From Peptococcaceae bacterium (lineage in GTDB: Bacteria > Bacillota > Desulfitobacteriia > Desulfitobacteriales > Syntrophobotulaceae): 64,000 nt of DNA. The position numbers and the translations under genes were made by a program. The notes beneath the pieces were generated by a model, which saw only the letters and a list, made by a program, of their open reading frames with translations, had not been told where the DNA came from and ran no database searches. The DNA is taken from positions 1-64,000 of the forward strand of contig WRII01000006.1 in NCBI GenBank assembly GCA_009782825.1, in the 5' to 3' direction. This document shows positions 26,322 through 34,070 of this stretch, one piece after another (positions within the stretch are counted from its first letter, which is position 1; each line of letters opens with the position of its first letter).

Positions 26322-28466
26322 TTATCTTCTTCGTTTCTTTCTCTTTGCAGAAAATGAGCATGTATGTGTTGTCGAAACCCCGCCACTGTAATAGACGGAT
26401 TTGATTCGGGCCTTGCAGCTCATCTCCTTTTTCCGGGTCGATCCTTCCGGCAGCGACTGGTCGTTAATAAAGAAGTCAACACTGCCCAGCCTGTCAGCCG
26501 CAAAGTCAGCGGTATTGCTAAGTTCCATCCGCTCGTTGCCCACAGCCCTTACCTTCAATGATGGCAGCGGCTTCCCATCTGCCGCGGCGATAATCGTGCC
26601 CGTTTCCGGACAGAGCGGCAGCCACTTTGTCTTGGGTATAATCTTAAACGAGCCGTATTTTGTGATTGTGTTTGAGTCTGTTTCAACTAAGATGGTCGGC
26701 TTATTCGACATGTATTTGGGGAACCGTTTCTTTCTTCCCCACAGCAGCCAATACAACAACACCCCCAACAGAAGCGCCAGCAGCGGCCAGATCTTCTTGA
26801 TCCAATTCAGCAGACGCTCCATAAATCCAATATCGTCTGTGATGTTGACCACAGCGCTGCCCGTGCCGGCATAAGGGTGTCCGTCATAGTCAAACTCGAC
26901 TGAGGCGGTTACCGCAATATCTCCGGTTGACGTTGCGTACTTGTCGCCGTCTTTCTGCTTAAGGAAAAATTCAAATGTGGAAATATCCGTTCCGCGTCTC
27001 ACATCGGCAATATCAATTTTTCCGTCAGTGGTAATCACGGGCATCGGCATGTTTTTCCACTGCTCTTCAGTCAGTAAGCGGCCCTCATCTTTGACAGTCA
27101 CAACAAATGCGCCGGTAGTGTCAAGGCCGGTTGCGGTAAAATCATCACTTGGCACGGCAATCTCAACATCCAATGGCATCATTAGGGAGATAACATTGCG
27201 CGTCACGGTGTTTTCGGCGGTATTAATGTCCAAAAAATGTGACGAAACGGTTACCGCCAACTCGCCGGTCTTCACGCTAAGGGTATCCCCCGATTTTATC
27301 GGAACCGACTGCCCGTTGTTTTGCGCCACCGCTTCATAATCCACTTTTCCCAGCAGCGAGGATTCAAAAAAGTCTCCGTCTTCATTGACAATCCCATACT
27401 GAATTTGATAGTCGCCCTCGGCAATATCTTGGGTGAAGACTTCTTCACCGTCTTGAAACAGTTTGATCTCAACATTAACCACCGGCTTGTAATAGACCTC
27501 AACTGTTTGCGCTCCAACAATATCCAAGCTGTACGCACCCTTTGGGATATCCCGGAATGTTGCAACAATGCCGGCAAGATTATGTGAAATGATAACCTTG
27601 GCATCTTTCGCATAATTCGTCGCGGCTGTTTCACTAAACCGGACATTAACCGCTTCGCTGAGGGTGTGGGCGCCATCCCCTTTTATGCCGTTAATTTTTA
27701 CATCGGTGCCCTGAGCAAAGACCAAAAGCTCCATCATTGGAATATCAAAAGAAAATTCGCGCTTGCCTTCATGGGTGAAATCAAGCTTGTTCCTGTTAAA
27801 AATCCGATTGCAGATGGATGTGATTTTCCCTAATATTTCATTGCTGTTTTTGGCGTGTTCAAAATAGATGTTCTTGCTTGGATCGGCTTTTATCTCTTCG
27901 GCATCATCCCCCATCGCCAGAAACATGATTTTCACATCGCTCTCACCGACATACTTCGCAAAGAACCCATTGACATCTATATTTGTGTTGGGGGATCCGT
28001 TCAGAATGTTGAATTCACCGTCCGTCAGAACCACCAGCCATTTTTCATCAGCATCTGAGTCCTTTAAATCCGCATAGGCTTTCGCAACGGCGTCATAGGG
28101 GGTTCCTGAAGAGCTGGTTACCGTGTCATGGATCTTGGCAACTCTTTTTTCTGCTGGTTCTGCACCGGATATGGTAATCTTGGCGGACGCGTTGGTACTG
28201 TTGGTGCTTGAAAAATCGCTCATATAATAAACACGCATCGTGTCTTTTTCTTCCAGCATCGCTGCGAAAACTTCCATAGCATATTTGGCCTGACCCCATC
28301 TGTCAAGATAGACGTTGTCCTCATTGACAATCATGCTTCTTGAATCGTCATAGACAACATGTATGGCTTTGCTGCGCTGATGGGTTGTATAGGCCTGTGT
28401 GTTGAAGGGCACAAAAACAACGCTTACTACACTCAAACATACAAACAAAGCAATTGCTTTTTTCAA
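26322..28466 (-). CDS. Secreted/membrane-anchored VWA-domain protein, partner of tubulin-like GTPase
   Basis: A 714-residue protein with a cleavable-type signal peptide (1-25), a von Willebrand A domain at about 33-225, beta-rich Ig-like segments (about 230-545), one membrane helix at 559-576 and a 138-residue cytoplasmic tail ending in KRKKRRR. The VWA metal site is complete: DDSRS at 40-44, T122 in SSGTP and D149 in LTDG. Topology therefore puts the VWA domain outside and a tail inside, where the tubulin-like partner would be. The start is TTG with AGGGGG upstream, 100 bp after a consensus promoter. The pairing of VWA and tubulin-like genes is known from several genomes by comparative analysis. 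Confidence 0.88.
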   Translation of the reverse strand: MKKAIALFVCLSVVSVVFVPFNTQAYTTHQRSKAIHVVYDDSRSMIVNEDNVYLDRWGQAKYAMEVFAAMLEEKDTMRVYYMSDFSSTNSTNASAKITISGAEPAEKRVAKIHDTVTSSSGTPYDAVAKAYADLKDSDADEKWLVVLTDGEFNILNGSPNTNIDVNGFFAKYVGESDVKIMFLAMGDDAEEIKADPSKNIYFEHAKNSNEILGKITSICNRIFNRNKLDFTHEGKREFSFDIPMMELLVFAQGTDVKINGIKGDGAHTLSEAVNVRFSETAATNYAKDAKVIISHNLAGIVATFRDIPKGAYSLDIVGAQTVEVYYKPVVNVEIKLFQDGEEVFTQDIAEGDYQIQYGIVNEDGDFFESSLLGKVDYEAVAQNNGQSVPIKSGDTLSVKTGELAVTVSSHFLDINTAENTVTRNVISLMMPLDVEIAVPSDDFTATGLDTTGAFVVTVKDEGRLLTEEQWKNMPMPVITTDGKIDIADVRRGTDISTFEFFLKQKDGDKYATSTGDIAVTASVEFDYDGHPYAGTGSAVVNITDDIGFMERLLNWIKKIWPLLALLLGVLLYWLLWGRKKRFPKYMSNKPTILVETDSNTITKYGSFKIIPKTKWLPLCPETGTIIAAADGKPLPSLKVRAVGNERMELSNTADFAADRLGSVDFFINDQSLPEGSTRKKEMSCKARIKSVYYSGGVSTTHTCSFSAKRKKRRR

Positions 28467-28577
28467 TGATATCCCCCTGCTCCGGTGGTTTTTTGGTAGT
28501 GTATGAAACTTATGAGTATGAAGCTTATGAAAATAAGGGCATGGCTATAACGGTATGAGATTTAGGAATTTTACTGT

Positions 28578-28607
28578 ATAATACACCGCATACAGAGGAA
28601 TTGTCAA
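28578..28607 (-). promoter_or_regulatory. Sigma-A type promoter of the VWA/tubulin operon
   Basis: On the minus strand TTGACA (28607-28602) and TATTAT (28583-28578) are separated by 18 bp. Transcription would start about 105 nt before the TTG start of the VWA gene. No terminator is evident between the tRNA gene and this promoter. Confidence 0.65.
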
Positions 28608-28667
28608 TCTTTTTCGACAAAATACAATAGGAGACTCTAAAAAAACGCTAAAAACAATAATAAAAAC

Positions 28668-28754
28668 TGGTGCGGTCGAGAGGACTTGAACCTCCACACC
28701 CTTGCGGGCACTAGAACCTGAATCTAGCGCGTCTGCCAGTTCCGCCACGACCGC
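28668..28754 (-). tRNA. tRNA-Leu (anticodon CAG)
   Basis: The minus strand folds as a class II tRNA with a seven-base acceptor stem (GCGGTCG pairing with CGACCGC), an anticodon arm CTAGA-TTCAGGT-TCTAG giving anticodon CAG, a long variable arm (TGCCCGCAAGGGT) as in leucine tRNAs, and a TTCAAGT T-loop. The 3' CCA is encoded. Confidence 0.96.
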
Positions 28755-28765
28755 ATGTGTTACCT

Positions 28766-28794
28766 ATTATAGTGATGTATGTTGCCTTTGTCAA
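28766..28794 (-). promoter_or_regulatory. Consensus promoter of tRNA-Leu
   Basis: TTGACA and TATAAT on the minus strand, spaced by exactly 17 bp, lie 11 bp before the mature tRNA end. Confidence 0.8.
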
Positions 28795-28813
28795 ACACCA
28801 TGTATACCCTAAA

Positions 28814-28859
28814 TATACCACTTTAATATGACTATCTATTGTCATATTAAAGTGGTATA
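28814..28859 (+). promoter_or_regulatory. Perfect inverted repeat, probable operator of the WYL regulator
   Basis: Two 19-bp arms (28814-28832 and 28841-28859) are exact inverted complements around an 8-nt centre. The inner part reads TATGAC-N8-GTCATA. It lies 19 bp upstream of the regulator start and between it and the divergent tRNA promoter. The same inner motif with the same spacing recurs before the GyrI-like gene (29797-29816), so it is probably the binding site of the regulator. Confidence 0.75.
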
Positions 28860-28878
28860 CTGAGCGTGGTGATAGAAC

Positions 28879-29790
28879 TTGAAAATAACCCGTCTGCTGG
28901 AAATCACAACAATCCTCCTCAACCGAAAAACGGTCACAGCCAAGGAACTGGCTGCGCGTTTCAACGTTTCCACACGCACGATTTACCGGGACATTGACGC
29001 ACTTTCCTTCGCCGGTGTGCCGGTTTATATGAACAAAGGCCATGGCGGCGGGATATCACTGCTTGAGGAGTATACGCTGAGCAGAACACTTTTATCCGAA
29101 AACGAAAGTGAAGGGCTGTTTCTTGCGCTTAAAACCATGAGCGTGACACGCTACCCGGAAATTGACATCATACTTGATAAAATCGGCTCGCTGTTTAAAA
29201 ACTGCCAAAATGGCGATTGGATCAGTATCAACTTCGCGGACTGGAGCTGCCATCCCAATGAAGGCAATAAGTTCAGTGATATCCGCGACGCCATCATAAA
29301 TAAAATCGTAATAGGCTTTGACTACATCAATGTGAGCGGCGATAAGAGCACCCGGTTTGCCGAGCCTGAAAAACTGATTTTCAATACGGGTACATGGTAT
29401 TTAATAGCATATTGCCTCAAAAGGGACATGCATCGGATCTTTCGCCTTTCCAGGATGAAAGACGTGCATCTGACGGACAGGCATTTTATAAAACGTGAAA
29501 CACCTCAGGAAGACTACAGGGGGATTCAGGGATATCCAACGCCGTTTACCGAGCTGAAGCTGCGTTTTACCGATAAAGTGCTTAACCGGCTGTATGATGA
29601 TTTTGATGAACACCTTATCCATAAAAACCCCGCCGGCAGCTATGATGTCACTGTGTCAATGCCTGAAAACGAATGGCTTTACGGGTACATCCTGTCTTTC
29701 GGGCATTATGTCGAAGTCATTGAGCCTGCTCATATCCGCAAGGTTATTGTGGACCGGATAAAGGAGACGCTAAAAAATTATAAAGTGTAA
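28879..29790 (+). CDS. YafY-type HTH/WYL transcriptional regulator
   Basis: A 303-residue regulator with an N-terminal DeoR-like winged helix (about 1-57; LAARFNVSTRTIYRDIDALSFAGVPVY) and a central WYL-type ligand domain (WYLIAYCLKRDMHRIFRLSRMKDV), ending in the C-terminal extension usual in this family. These proteins sense small ligands or nucleic acids. The start is TTG at 28879; no strong ribosome binding site is visible. A palindromic operator lies directly upstream and a second copy lies between this gene and the GyrI-like gene, which suggests autoregulation and control of that neighbour. Confidence 0.9.
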   Translation: MKITRLLEITTILLNRKTVTAKELAARFNVSTRTIYRDIDALSFAGVPVYMNKGHGGGISLLEEYTLSRTLLSENESEGLFLALKTMSVTRYPEIDIILDKIGSLFKNCQNGDWISINFADWSCHPNEGNKFSDIRDAIINKIVIGFDYINVSGDKSTRFAEPEKLIFNTGTWYLIAYCLKRDMHRIFRLSRMKDVHLTDRHFIKRETPQEDYRGIQGYPTPFTELKLRFTDKVLNRLYDDFDEHLIHKNPAGSYDVTVSMPENEWLYGYILSFGHYVEVIEPAHIRKVIVDRIKETLKNYKV

Positions 29791-29796
29791 TTCTAA

Positions 29797-29816
29797 TATG
29801 ACATACCGTTGTCAAA
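29797..29816 (+). promoter_or_regulatory. Second copy of the WYL regulator operator motif
   Basis: TATGAC, eight bases, then GTCAAA: this matches the core TATGAC-N8-GTCATA of the perfect palindrome at 28814-28859 with identical spacing. It lies 61 bp before the GyrI-like gene. Confidence 0.55.
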
Positions 29817-29876
29817 CATATGGAGTAAACTCATAGTAAATAAGCAGCCGGAAGGACTGCAAAAGGAGGGTTTATA

Positions 29877-30335
29877 ATGAAAATCGAATTGACACAACAG
29901 AAAGCGCAGCTTTCCATAGCGCTTAAAAAAAAGGCTACTATGGAGACCATGAAGACACTGATTGACGAAGGGTACGGCATGCTTAGCAGCTATCTGGCCG
30001 AGATTTCAAAGCAGATGGCAGGGCCGCCGTATATTGGTTACTTTAATTGCACCGATGATTTTAGCGAATTCGATATGGAAATGGGCTTTCCGGTTGCGGA
30101 GGAGCTTCCGGTCAAAGACGGGATTTATATGAGCAACACCTACGAGGGCAAAGTTGTGACCGGAACCTACAAGGGTTCTTATAGCGAACTTGAGCAGGCA
30201 TATGGGGAAATCTCCAAGTACCTCGAGGAAAACAAGCTGGAATCGGCAGGTGTGTACTACGACCACTATCTCAACGACCCGTCCGATACAGTGGAGGATG
30301 AACTGCTTACAAAGATTGTATTTGTGATTAAGTAG
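29877..30335 (+). CDS. GyrI-like (AraC effector-binding) small-molecule binding protein
   Basis: A 152-residue free-standing effector-binding domain of the GyrI/SHS2-duplicated type. It shows the usual two halves: a first with IDEGYGMLSSYLAEISKQ, then GPPYIGYF, then MEMGFPVAEELPVKDGIY and a second helix in GTYKGSYSELEQAYGEISKYLEENK ending with YYDHYLNDPSD. These proteins bind amphipathic or cationic drugs. AAAGGAGGG precedes the ATG. It follows the WYL regulator and shares its operator motif, so the two likely form a ligand-response pair. Confidence 0.85.
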   Translation: MKIELTQQKAQLSIALKKKATMETMKTLIDEGYGMLSSYLAEISKQMAGPPYIGYFNCTDDFSEFDMEMGFPVAEELPVKDGIYMSNTYEGKVVTGTYKGSYSELEQAYGEISKYLEENKLESAGVYYDHYLNDPSDTVEDELLTKIVFVIK

Positions 30336-30393
30336 CTGTGATAGAGGATCTGATATGACCATTGCCATAGATTTATTGCTGCAGGCTATTATT

Positions 30394-31179
30394 TCACACC
30401 AGTCGCCGTGCCGGTGACTCACCGGGCATGATCTGCCAGATCCCGACAGCCTCAAGCGGATTGCCGCAATGTCGACCCACCATTGCCAGGCAGGCAGCCT
30501 CAGTTTCAGCGATCTGCTCGCTGTGCGCGGCGTGCAGGTGTCCATGCAGCGACAGGGTTGCCTGAGTCGTTTCAATAAGCTTTCTCACATTGGCGTCACC
30601 GACCGGGCAACCCTGTTCGGTAGTTAGGCCGGCAGGCCAATCATGGGTGATGAGCACATCATACCTGCCTTGCTTGGCTGCCTCAAGTGTAATCGTCAGC
30701 TCTGCTTCAGTGTAATGGGCGGCCGTTCGCCCTTCTCGTTTCTGAACTTTCGAATTAAGGCCAGACATCTTTTGGCTCCAGATCCCCGACAAAAAACCAA
30801 CTCGAAGGCCAGCCGCTATCACAACACCTGCACGTCCCAAGTAGGTGACGTTATCTCCCCACCGGCCATTGTTGACCACCAGCCCGCCGTCGGCATCAAG
30901 TGCTGCGAAGGGTTCATGGTTGCCGGCAATAAAAAATAACGGCGCCGGGATGATAATTGTACCATCAAGCACATGCGGAAAATCACCAAGCTTGCGATAC
31001 TTCGACGGGCCGGGCACTTGTGTGATCTCCGCCTCACATCGCAGCGCCTCGGCGTCGCCCACCTGGAAGATGGCCGCCAAATCGCTCGAGACAATCCCTG
31101 CCTCAACACACGCCCACTCGACAAGTATCATAGCCTCTTGCCACTGCCCGTGAATGTCCCCCAATGCTGCGATAAACAT
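30394..31179 (-). CDS. Calcineurin-like metallophosphoesterase
   Basis: A 261-residue phosphoesterase with the full metal-binding set: GDIHG (7-11), QVGDAE, AGNHEP, LITHDWPAG and SLHGHLHAAH. The substrate is unknown. GGGGGAGG lies upstream of the ATG at 31179. Its composition, richer in GC with more CTG/GCC-type codons than the AT-rich lipoprotein next to it, and its proteobacterium-like wording hint at horizontal acquisition, but this is impressionistic. Confidence 0.85.
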   Translation of the reverse strand: MFIAALGDIHGQWQEAMILVEWACVEAGIVSSDLAAIFQVGDAEALRCEAEITQVPGPSKYRKLGDFPHVLDGTIIIPAPLFFIAGNHEPFAALDADGGLVVNNGRWGDNVTYLGRAGVVIAAGLRVGFLSGIWSQKMSGLNSKVQKREGRTAAHYTEAELTITLEAAKQGRYDVLITHDWPAGLTTEQGCPVGDANVRKLIETTQATLSLHGHLHAAHSEQIAETEAACLAMVGRHCGNPLEAVGIWQIMPGESPARRLV

Positions 31180-31209
31180 GATTTAAAGCCTCCCCCTCTG
31201 ATAACCACG

Positions 31210-32289
31210 TCATTCTTTTCTCTGCAGTTTTTGCGGGGCAGGCCCGGCTTCACCGCAGTGAACAGTCTTGGCCCAAGCGATAAATGAAGGAAGCATTTCG
31301 TCAAAGTCTGAGGGCACAGTGGAGAACTGAATAAACCAAAAGGCGTCTTCCCCCTTAATGACCACAGAAAAATATTGGGATTCAAGATCGGCAATCTGGC
31401 TCTCGCTAAACCCTAAATCATATGGATTACGATATCGATATCTCTTCTCCCCTCCCTTGCATATAAAGGAAGTGAGGCCCTCCGAATTTTCCACCGATGT
31501 TTCCCATCCGTAGGTATCTATCATCTTCTGAGCATAGTCGCCAACAGTTATCTTGTCCAGGCCTTTTTGAGAACTGAACCTCTCAAGCTGAACATCCAAA
31601 ATGATGAGTCCCAGCTCAAAACATTCGTATTCTTTATTGACATCTACGATTTTGTAATCATGATTGTTTTTAAGATCTTCAAGCATCAAATTCATATTAT
31701 TCTGGATATCCTTCAGATTTATATCGCTCTTGGTGCGTTCGAAGCCCGCAGGCAATTCAACAGACATCCCCTTGAGAAAGGTATAGGATGCAAGTGTAAA
31801 AGGCATAACCGTGAAAGTCTGCGCCCAGGAGATATAATCAGGAAGATTCTCGTCCAAGCTTCCGCTGCCGCTGAAATGCACAAGCCAAAAAGCATCAGAA
31901 CCTTTGAACACAACGGTCAGGAAATGGGACAGCTTGTTGTTAACTAACGACTCATACTTAATACATGTCAGGCCATCAATATTTTCCACTGTCGGCTTGG
32001 GCTTAGTCTTGGCGAAATCCTGCGCATAGGCGTCCAGCGATTGAGTGATGATTTTCTTGTTTTTGGCAAAGTCTTCCTTTTCAATCTTAACCTGGCGATG
32101 AGAGAAGCCTTGTTTTAAATAATGTGCTGTCATTTTCTCGTCTTCTCTTTCCTGGAATCCGGCAGGCAAGGTAATCGACATACCTTCCTTGTAAAAAGTG
32201 CTATCGTTCCCTGAAGTGCAACCCCCTGCCAGTGTCATACCCAAAAAGGCACAAAGAAGGAACCTCAATGGTAAAATGCGTTTTTTCAT
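31210..32289 (-). CDS. Lipoprotein with duplicated domain
   Basis: A 359-residue predicted lipoprotein (lipobox LAGGC, cysteine 24). The mature part contains two homologous halves. The first carries GMSITLPAGFQE and later VVFKGSDAFWLVHF with DYISWAQTF; the second carries GMSVELPAGFERT and later VVIKGEDAFWFIQF with SFIAWAKTV. Each repeat therefore has the same order of motifs over about 150 residues. No named family was recognised. The ATG at 32289 is chosen since it begins the signal peptide; a GTG at 32307 is in frame. It is probably anchored on the outer face of the membrane. Confidence 0.7.
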   Translation of the reverse strand: MKKRILPLRFLLCAFLGMTLAGGCTSGNDSTFYKEGMSITLPAGFQEREDEKMTAHYLKQGFSHRQVKIEKEDFAKNKKIITQSLDAYAQDFAKTKPKPTVENIDGLTCIKYESLVNNKLSHFLTVVFKGSDAFWLVHFSGSGSLDENLPDYISWAQTFTVMPFTLASYTFLKGMSVELPAGFERTKSDINLKDIQNNMNLMLEDLKNNHDYKIVDVNKEYECFELGLIILDVQLERFSSQKGLDKITVGDYAQKMIDTYGWETSVENSEGLTSFICKGGEKRYRYRNPYDLGFSESQIADLESQYFSVVIKGEDAFWFIQFSTVPSDFDEMLPSFIAWAKTVHCGEAGPAPQKLQRKE

Positions 32290-32333
32290 GACTATACATA
32301 TACCCACTTGTGCGCTACTCCCCCGAGATGACT

Positions 32334-33092
32334 CTAAGACTTATTCCGATTGTAAGAACTCATCTGTTTCTCCATAAGTTCATCTATATTGTTGCATAAC
32401 TTTTTCACTTTGTTAACTTCATGACAGTAATAATATATAGGTGTGGGCAAAGCGGTTTCATTCAGCTCGATGAGCAACAAATCCCCATCTGCGTCCTTCC
32501 AAAACTCACCCAGCACAAGATATTCCTGACCACATAAAACTTCAGACCGCAATTCATGACAATCAATAGAAATACCGTCTAAAGAAATAACCGATACCGT
32601 CTTGAAAAGCCCTTCTATATCTGGGGGCAGTGCATAGGATCCAGATTTGATTTCCATCTCTGACAAACCCGGCTCTATTGTATCGCCTTCCAAAAAAGCG
32701 TTTTTTAACGACTTAGCAAAGCGAGGATATACCGAAAAGAGTTGTGGGCATTGCGTTTTCAGCATTTCCAGCAATTCCTTCTCTTTTTTTCTTTGCTGTT
32801 TACAGAATTCATCCATCTCCTTCTCCCAGTTTTCCTGATAGTCGTTGGAGGTATGGACTGGAACCCCCTTATTCTGCAAATACTGCACTGCTCCTTTTTG
32901 GCTTTTCGAAATAGGACACCAGCGAGTAGTATCAGTACTTGGTTTGATGCGAAGATATTCGCCTCGGTTCAAAAACTCCTGAAGAAATGCATCGTGAGCC
33001 GCCCACCAGGCAGACCATTCTTCCGGTGACACTCGACAAGCCGCTAAGTCAATCATCATTTGTTGAAATTCGTCCTTCAGATCTTTGTTCAT
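32334..33092 (-). CDS. SMI1/KNR4 (SUKH)-like protein, possible orphan immunity protein
   Basis: A 252-residue cytoplasmic protein. The C-terminal part (YALPPDIEGLFKTV, then GDLLLIEL, then PIYYYCHEVNKVKKL) resembles SUKH/SMI1-KNR4 proteins, many of which are immunity proteins against contact-dependent or polymorphic toxins. The N-terminal half has several tryptophans (EEWSAWWAAHDAFL) and a charged helix. The match is by eye only. AGGGGGTGG precedes the ATG at 33092. No toxin gene is adjacent. It borders the decayed accessory region, in line with the mobility of such genes. Confidence 0.45.
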   Translation of the reverse strand: MNKDLKDEFQQMMIDLAACRVSPEEWSAWWAAHDAFLQEFLNRGEYLRIKPSTDTTRWCPISKSQKGAVQYLQNKGVPVHTSNDYQENWEKEMDEFCKQQRKKEKELLEMLKTQCPQLFSVYPRFAKSLKNAFLEGDTIEPGLSEMEIKSGSYALPPDIEGLFKTVSVISLDGISIDCHELRSEVLCGQEYLVLGEFWKDADGDLLLIELNETALPTPIYYYCHEVNKVKKLCNNIDELMEKQMSSYNRNKS

Positions 33093-33152
33093 AACCAATC
33101 CACCCCCTATCGCGTATTAGGCGACACCATTCAGAGCTTGTTTCAATCCGAA

Positions 33153-33350
33153 TCATAACACATCAAATGACGTTTTGCCACCCCACGACATCAAGACCAC
33201 ACGCTCCACCTCATGAGCCTGTAAGCCTGTAGACAAAAAAACGTCCCCATTCACAATCAACTTATCATGGAATCCCTGTCTGTTCAGCACATAGTCGGTT
33301 ACGGTCTGCGGTGCAATAAAACCATTACAGCCGGCCCCTCCGCCTAAAAG
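33153..33350 (-). pseudogene. Gene-end fragment resembling the rRNA methyltransferase 3' end (copy C)
   Basis: An open stretch without a proper start ends at a stop at 33153. Its last part encodes QAHEVERVVLMS, close to the C-terminal AHVECVVLM of the uracil methyltransferase at 40.4 kb. At the DNA level 33183-33208 matches 38060-38085 at 23 of 26 positions. The upstream part (from GGGAGCNGF to NGDVFLSTGL) is unrelated to that enzyme and unidentified. A shorter related piece (TGLQAHE) lies near 35.58 kb on the same strand. I read it as recombination debris. The rest of 33093-33402 holds nothing else recognisable. Confidence 0.5.
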
Positions 33351-33402
33351 TTACAAGTTAATTTTTTTACCTTCATACTCCATACCTTCATCATACTCCA
33401 TA

Positions 33403-33431
33403 TTGCTATCGTGCATACCATGCAGTATAAT
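33403..33431 (+). promoter_or_regulatory. Promoter with internal palindrome, relB-type antitoxin locus
   Basis: TTGCTA (33403-33408) and TATAAT (33426-33431) are 17 bp apart. The spacer holds the palindrome TGCAT-ACC-ATGCA (33412-33424), well placed for autorepression by the antitoxin. Confidence 0.65.
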
Positions 33432-33467
33432 GGATACACAAAACATTGGAAAAGGGGGCTCTCTTCC

Positions 33468-33740
33468 ATGAATAACAGTGCCAATGTCAGCATCAGGATA
33501 GATATGCAATTAAAAAAGCAAGCTGAAGAATTGTTTTTAGATCTGGGATTAAATATGACTTCTGCTGTGACAATGTTTCTGCGCCAAGCTGTGCGCAGCC
33601 AGGGGATCCCTTTTGAAATCTCGCGGGTTCCAAATGCGGAAACTATTGAGGCAATGCGTGAGGCAGAAAGCATTGCCCGTGATCCAAATGTGAAGGGTTA
33701 TAGCAATCTTGATGAATTGTTTAAGGCTTTGAAGTCATGA
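33468..33740 (+). CDS. RelB/DinJ-family antitoxin
   Basis: A 90-residue ribbon-helix-helix antitoxin. The N-terminal strand and helices (NVSIRIDMQLKKQAEELFLDLGLNMTSAVTMFLRQAV) are typical of DinJ, followed by PFEISRVPNAETIEAMREAE and a toxin-binding tail. AGGGGG precedes the ATG at 33468, with a palindrome-bearing promoter upstream. The stop overlaps the start of the truncated YafQ by four bases. With its toxin broken, this antitoxin is probably a relic, although it could still act on related toxins such as the one at 37.2 kb. Confidence 0.88.
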   Translation: MNNSANVSIRIDMQLKKQAEELFLDLGLNMTSAVTMFLRQAVRSQGIPFEISRVPNAETIEAMREAESIARDPNVKGYSNLDELFKALKS

Positions 33741-33931
33741 AGTATACTGTCAAACCAACCAATCGGTTTCTCAAGGATTATAAGTTGATGGAGAAACGCA
33801 ACTTGGATATGTCTTTACTTGATGATATCATCGTAATGCTTGCACAGGGTCTTCCACTGCCGGCAATGAATCGGGATCATGCACTGACCGGAAATTATGC
33901 GGGACATCGCGAATGTCACATTCAGCCCGAT
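33737..33931 (+). pseudogene. YafQ-family toxin, truncated
   Basis: The first 65 codons match YafQ mRNA interferases (YTVKPTNRFLKDYKLMEKR to HALTGNYAGHRECHIQPD). At exactly the point where intact toxins continue with WLLIYRI and the catalytic TRTGTHSDLF, the homology stops and unrelated sequence follows; the frame then runs on to 34189 without meaning. Compare the intact relative at 37166-37459. The catalytic C-terminus is absent, so this toxin should be inactive. Confidence 0.85.
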
Positions 33932-34070
33932 TCTGACCAACACCATACGATTCGCGCCTCCTCCTATGCTCAATCAACTCGTCGACAATATCGGCGGGAA
34001 CATTGCGGGATTTACTGTTCTCAAGAAAGACATGGGATTGATTGTTGTCAAAACTCCGCGAGTTCGCTGA
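33930..34070 (+). pseudogene. Unidentified C-terminal gene fragment joined to truncated yafQ
   Basis: Right at the break in yafQ a different frame opens and encodes 46 residues that look protein-like (ILTNTIRFAPPPMLNQLV, then GFTVLKKDMGLIVVKTP) before a stop at 34068-34070. It has no start signal of its own. It is probably the tail of another gene joined by deletion or insertion. I do not recognise the family. Confidence 0.35.

Noticed and set aside
33411-33467. Extended N-terminus of the RelB-type antitoxin
   Set aside because: This stretch contains the promoter's -10 box and operator; the ATG at 33468 has the proper ribosome binding site.
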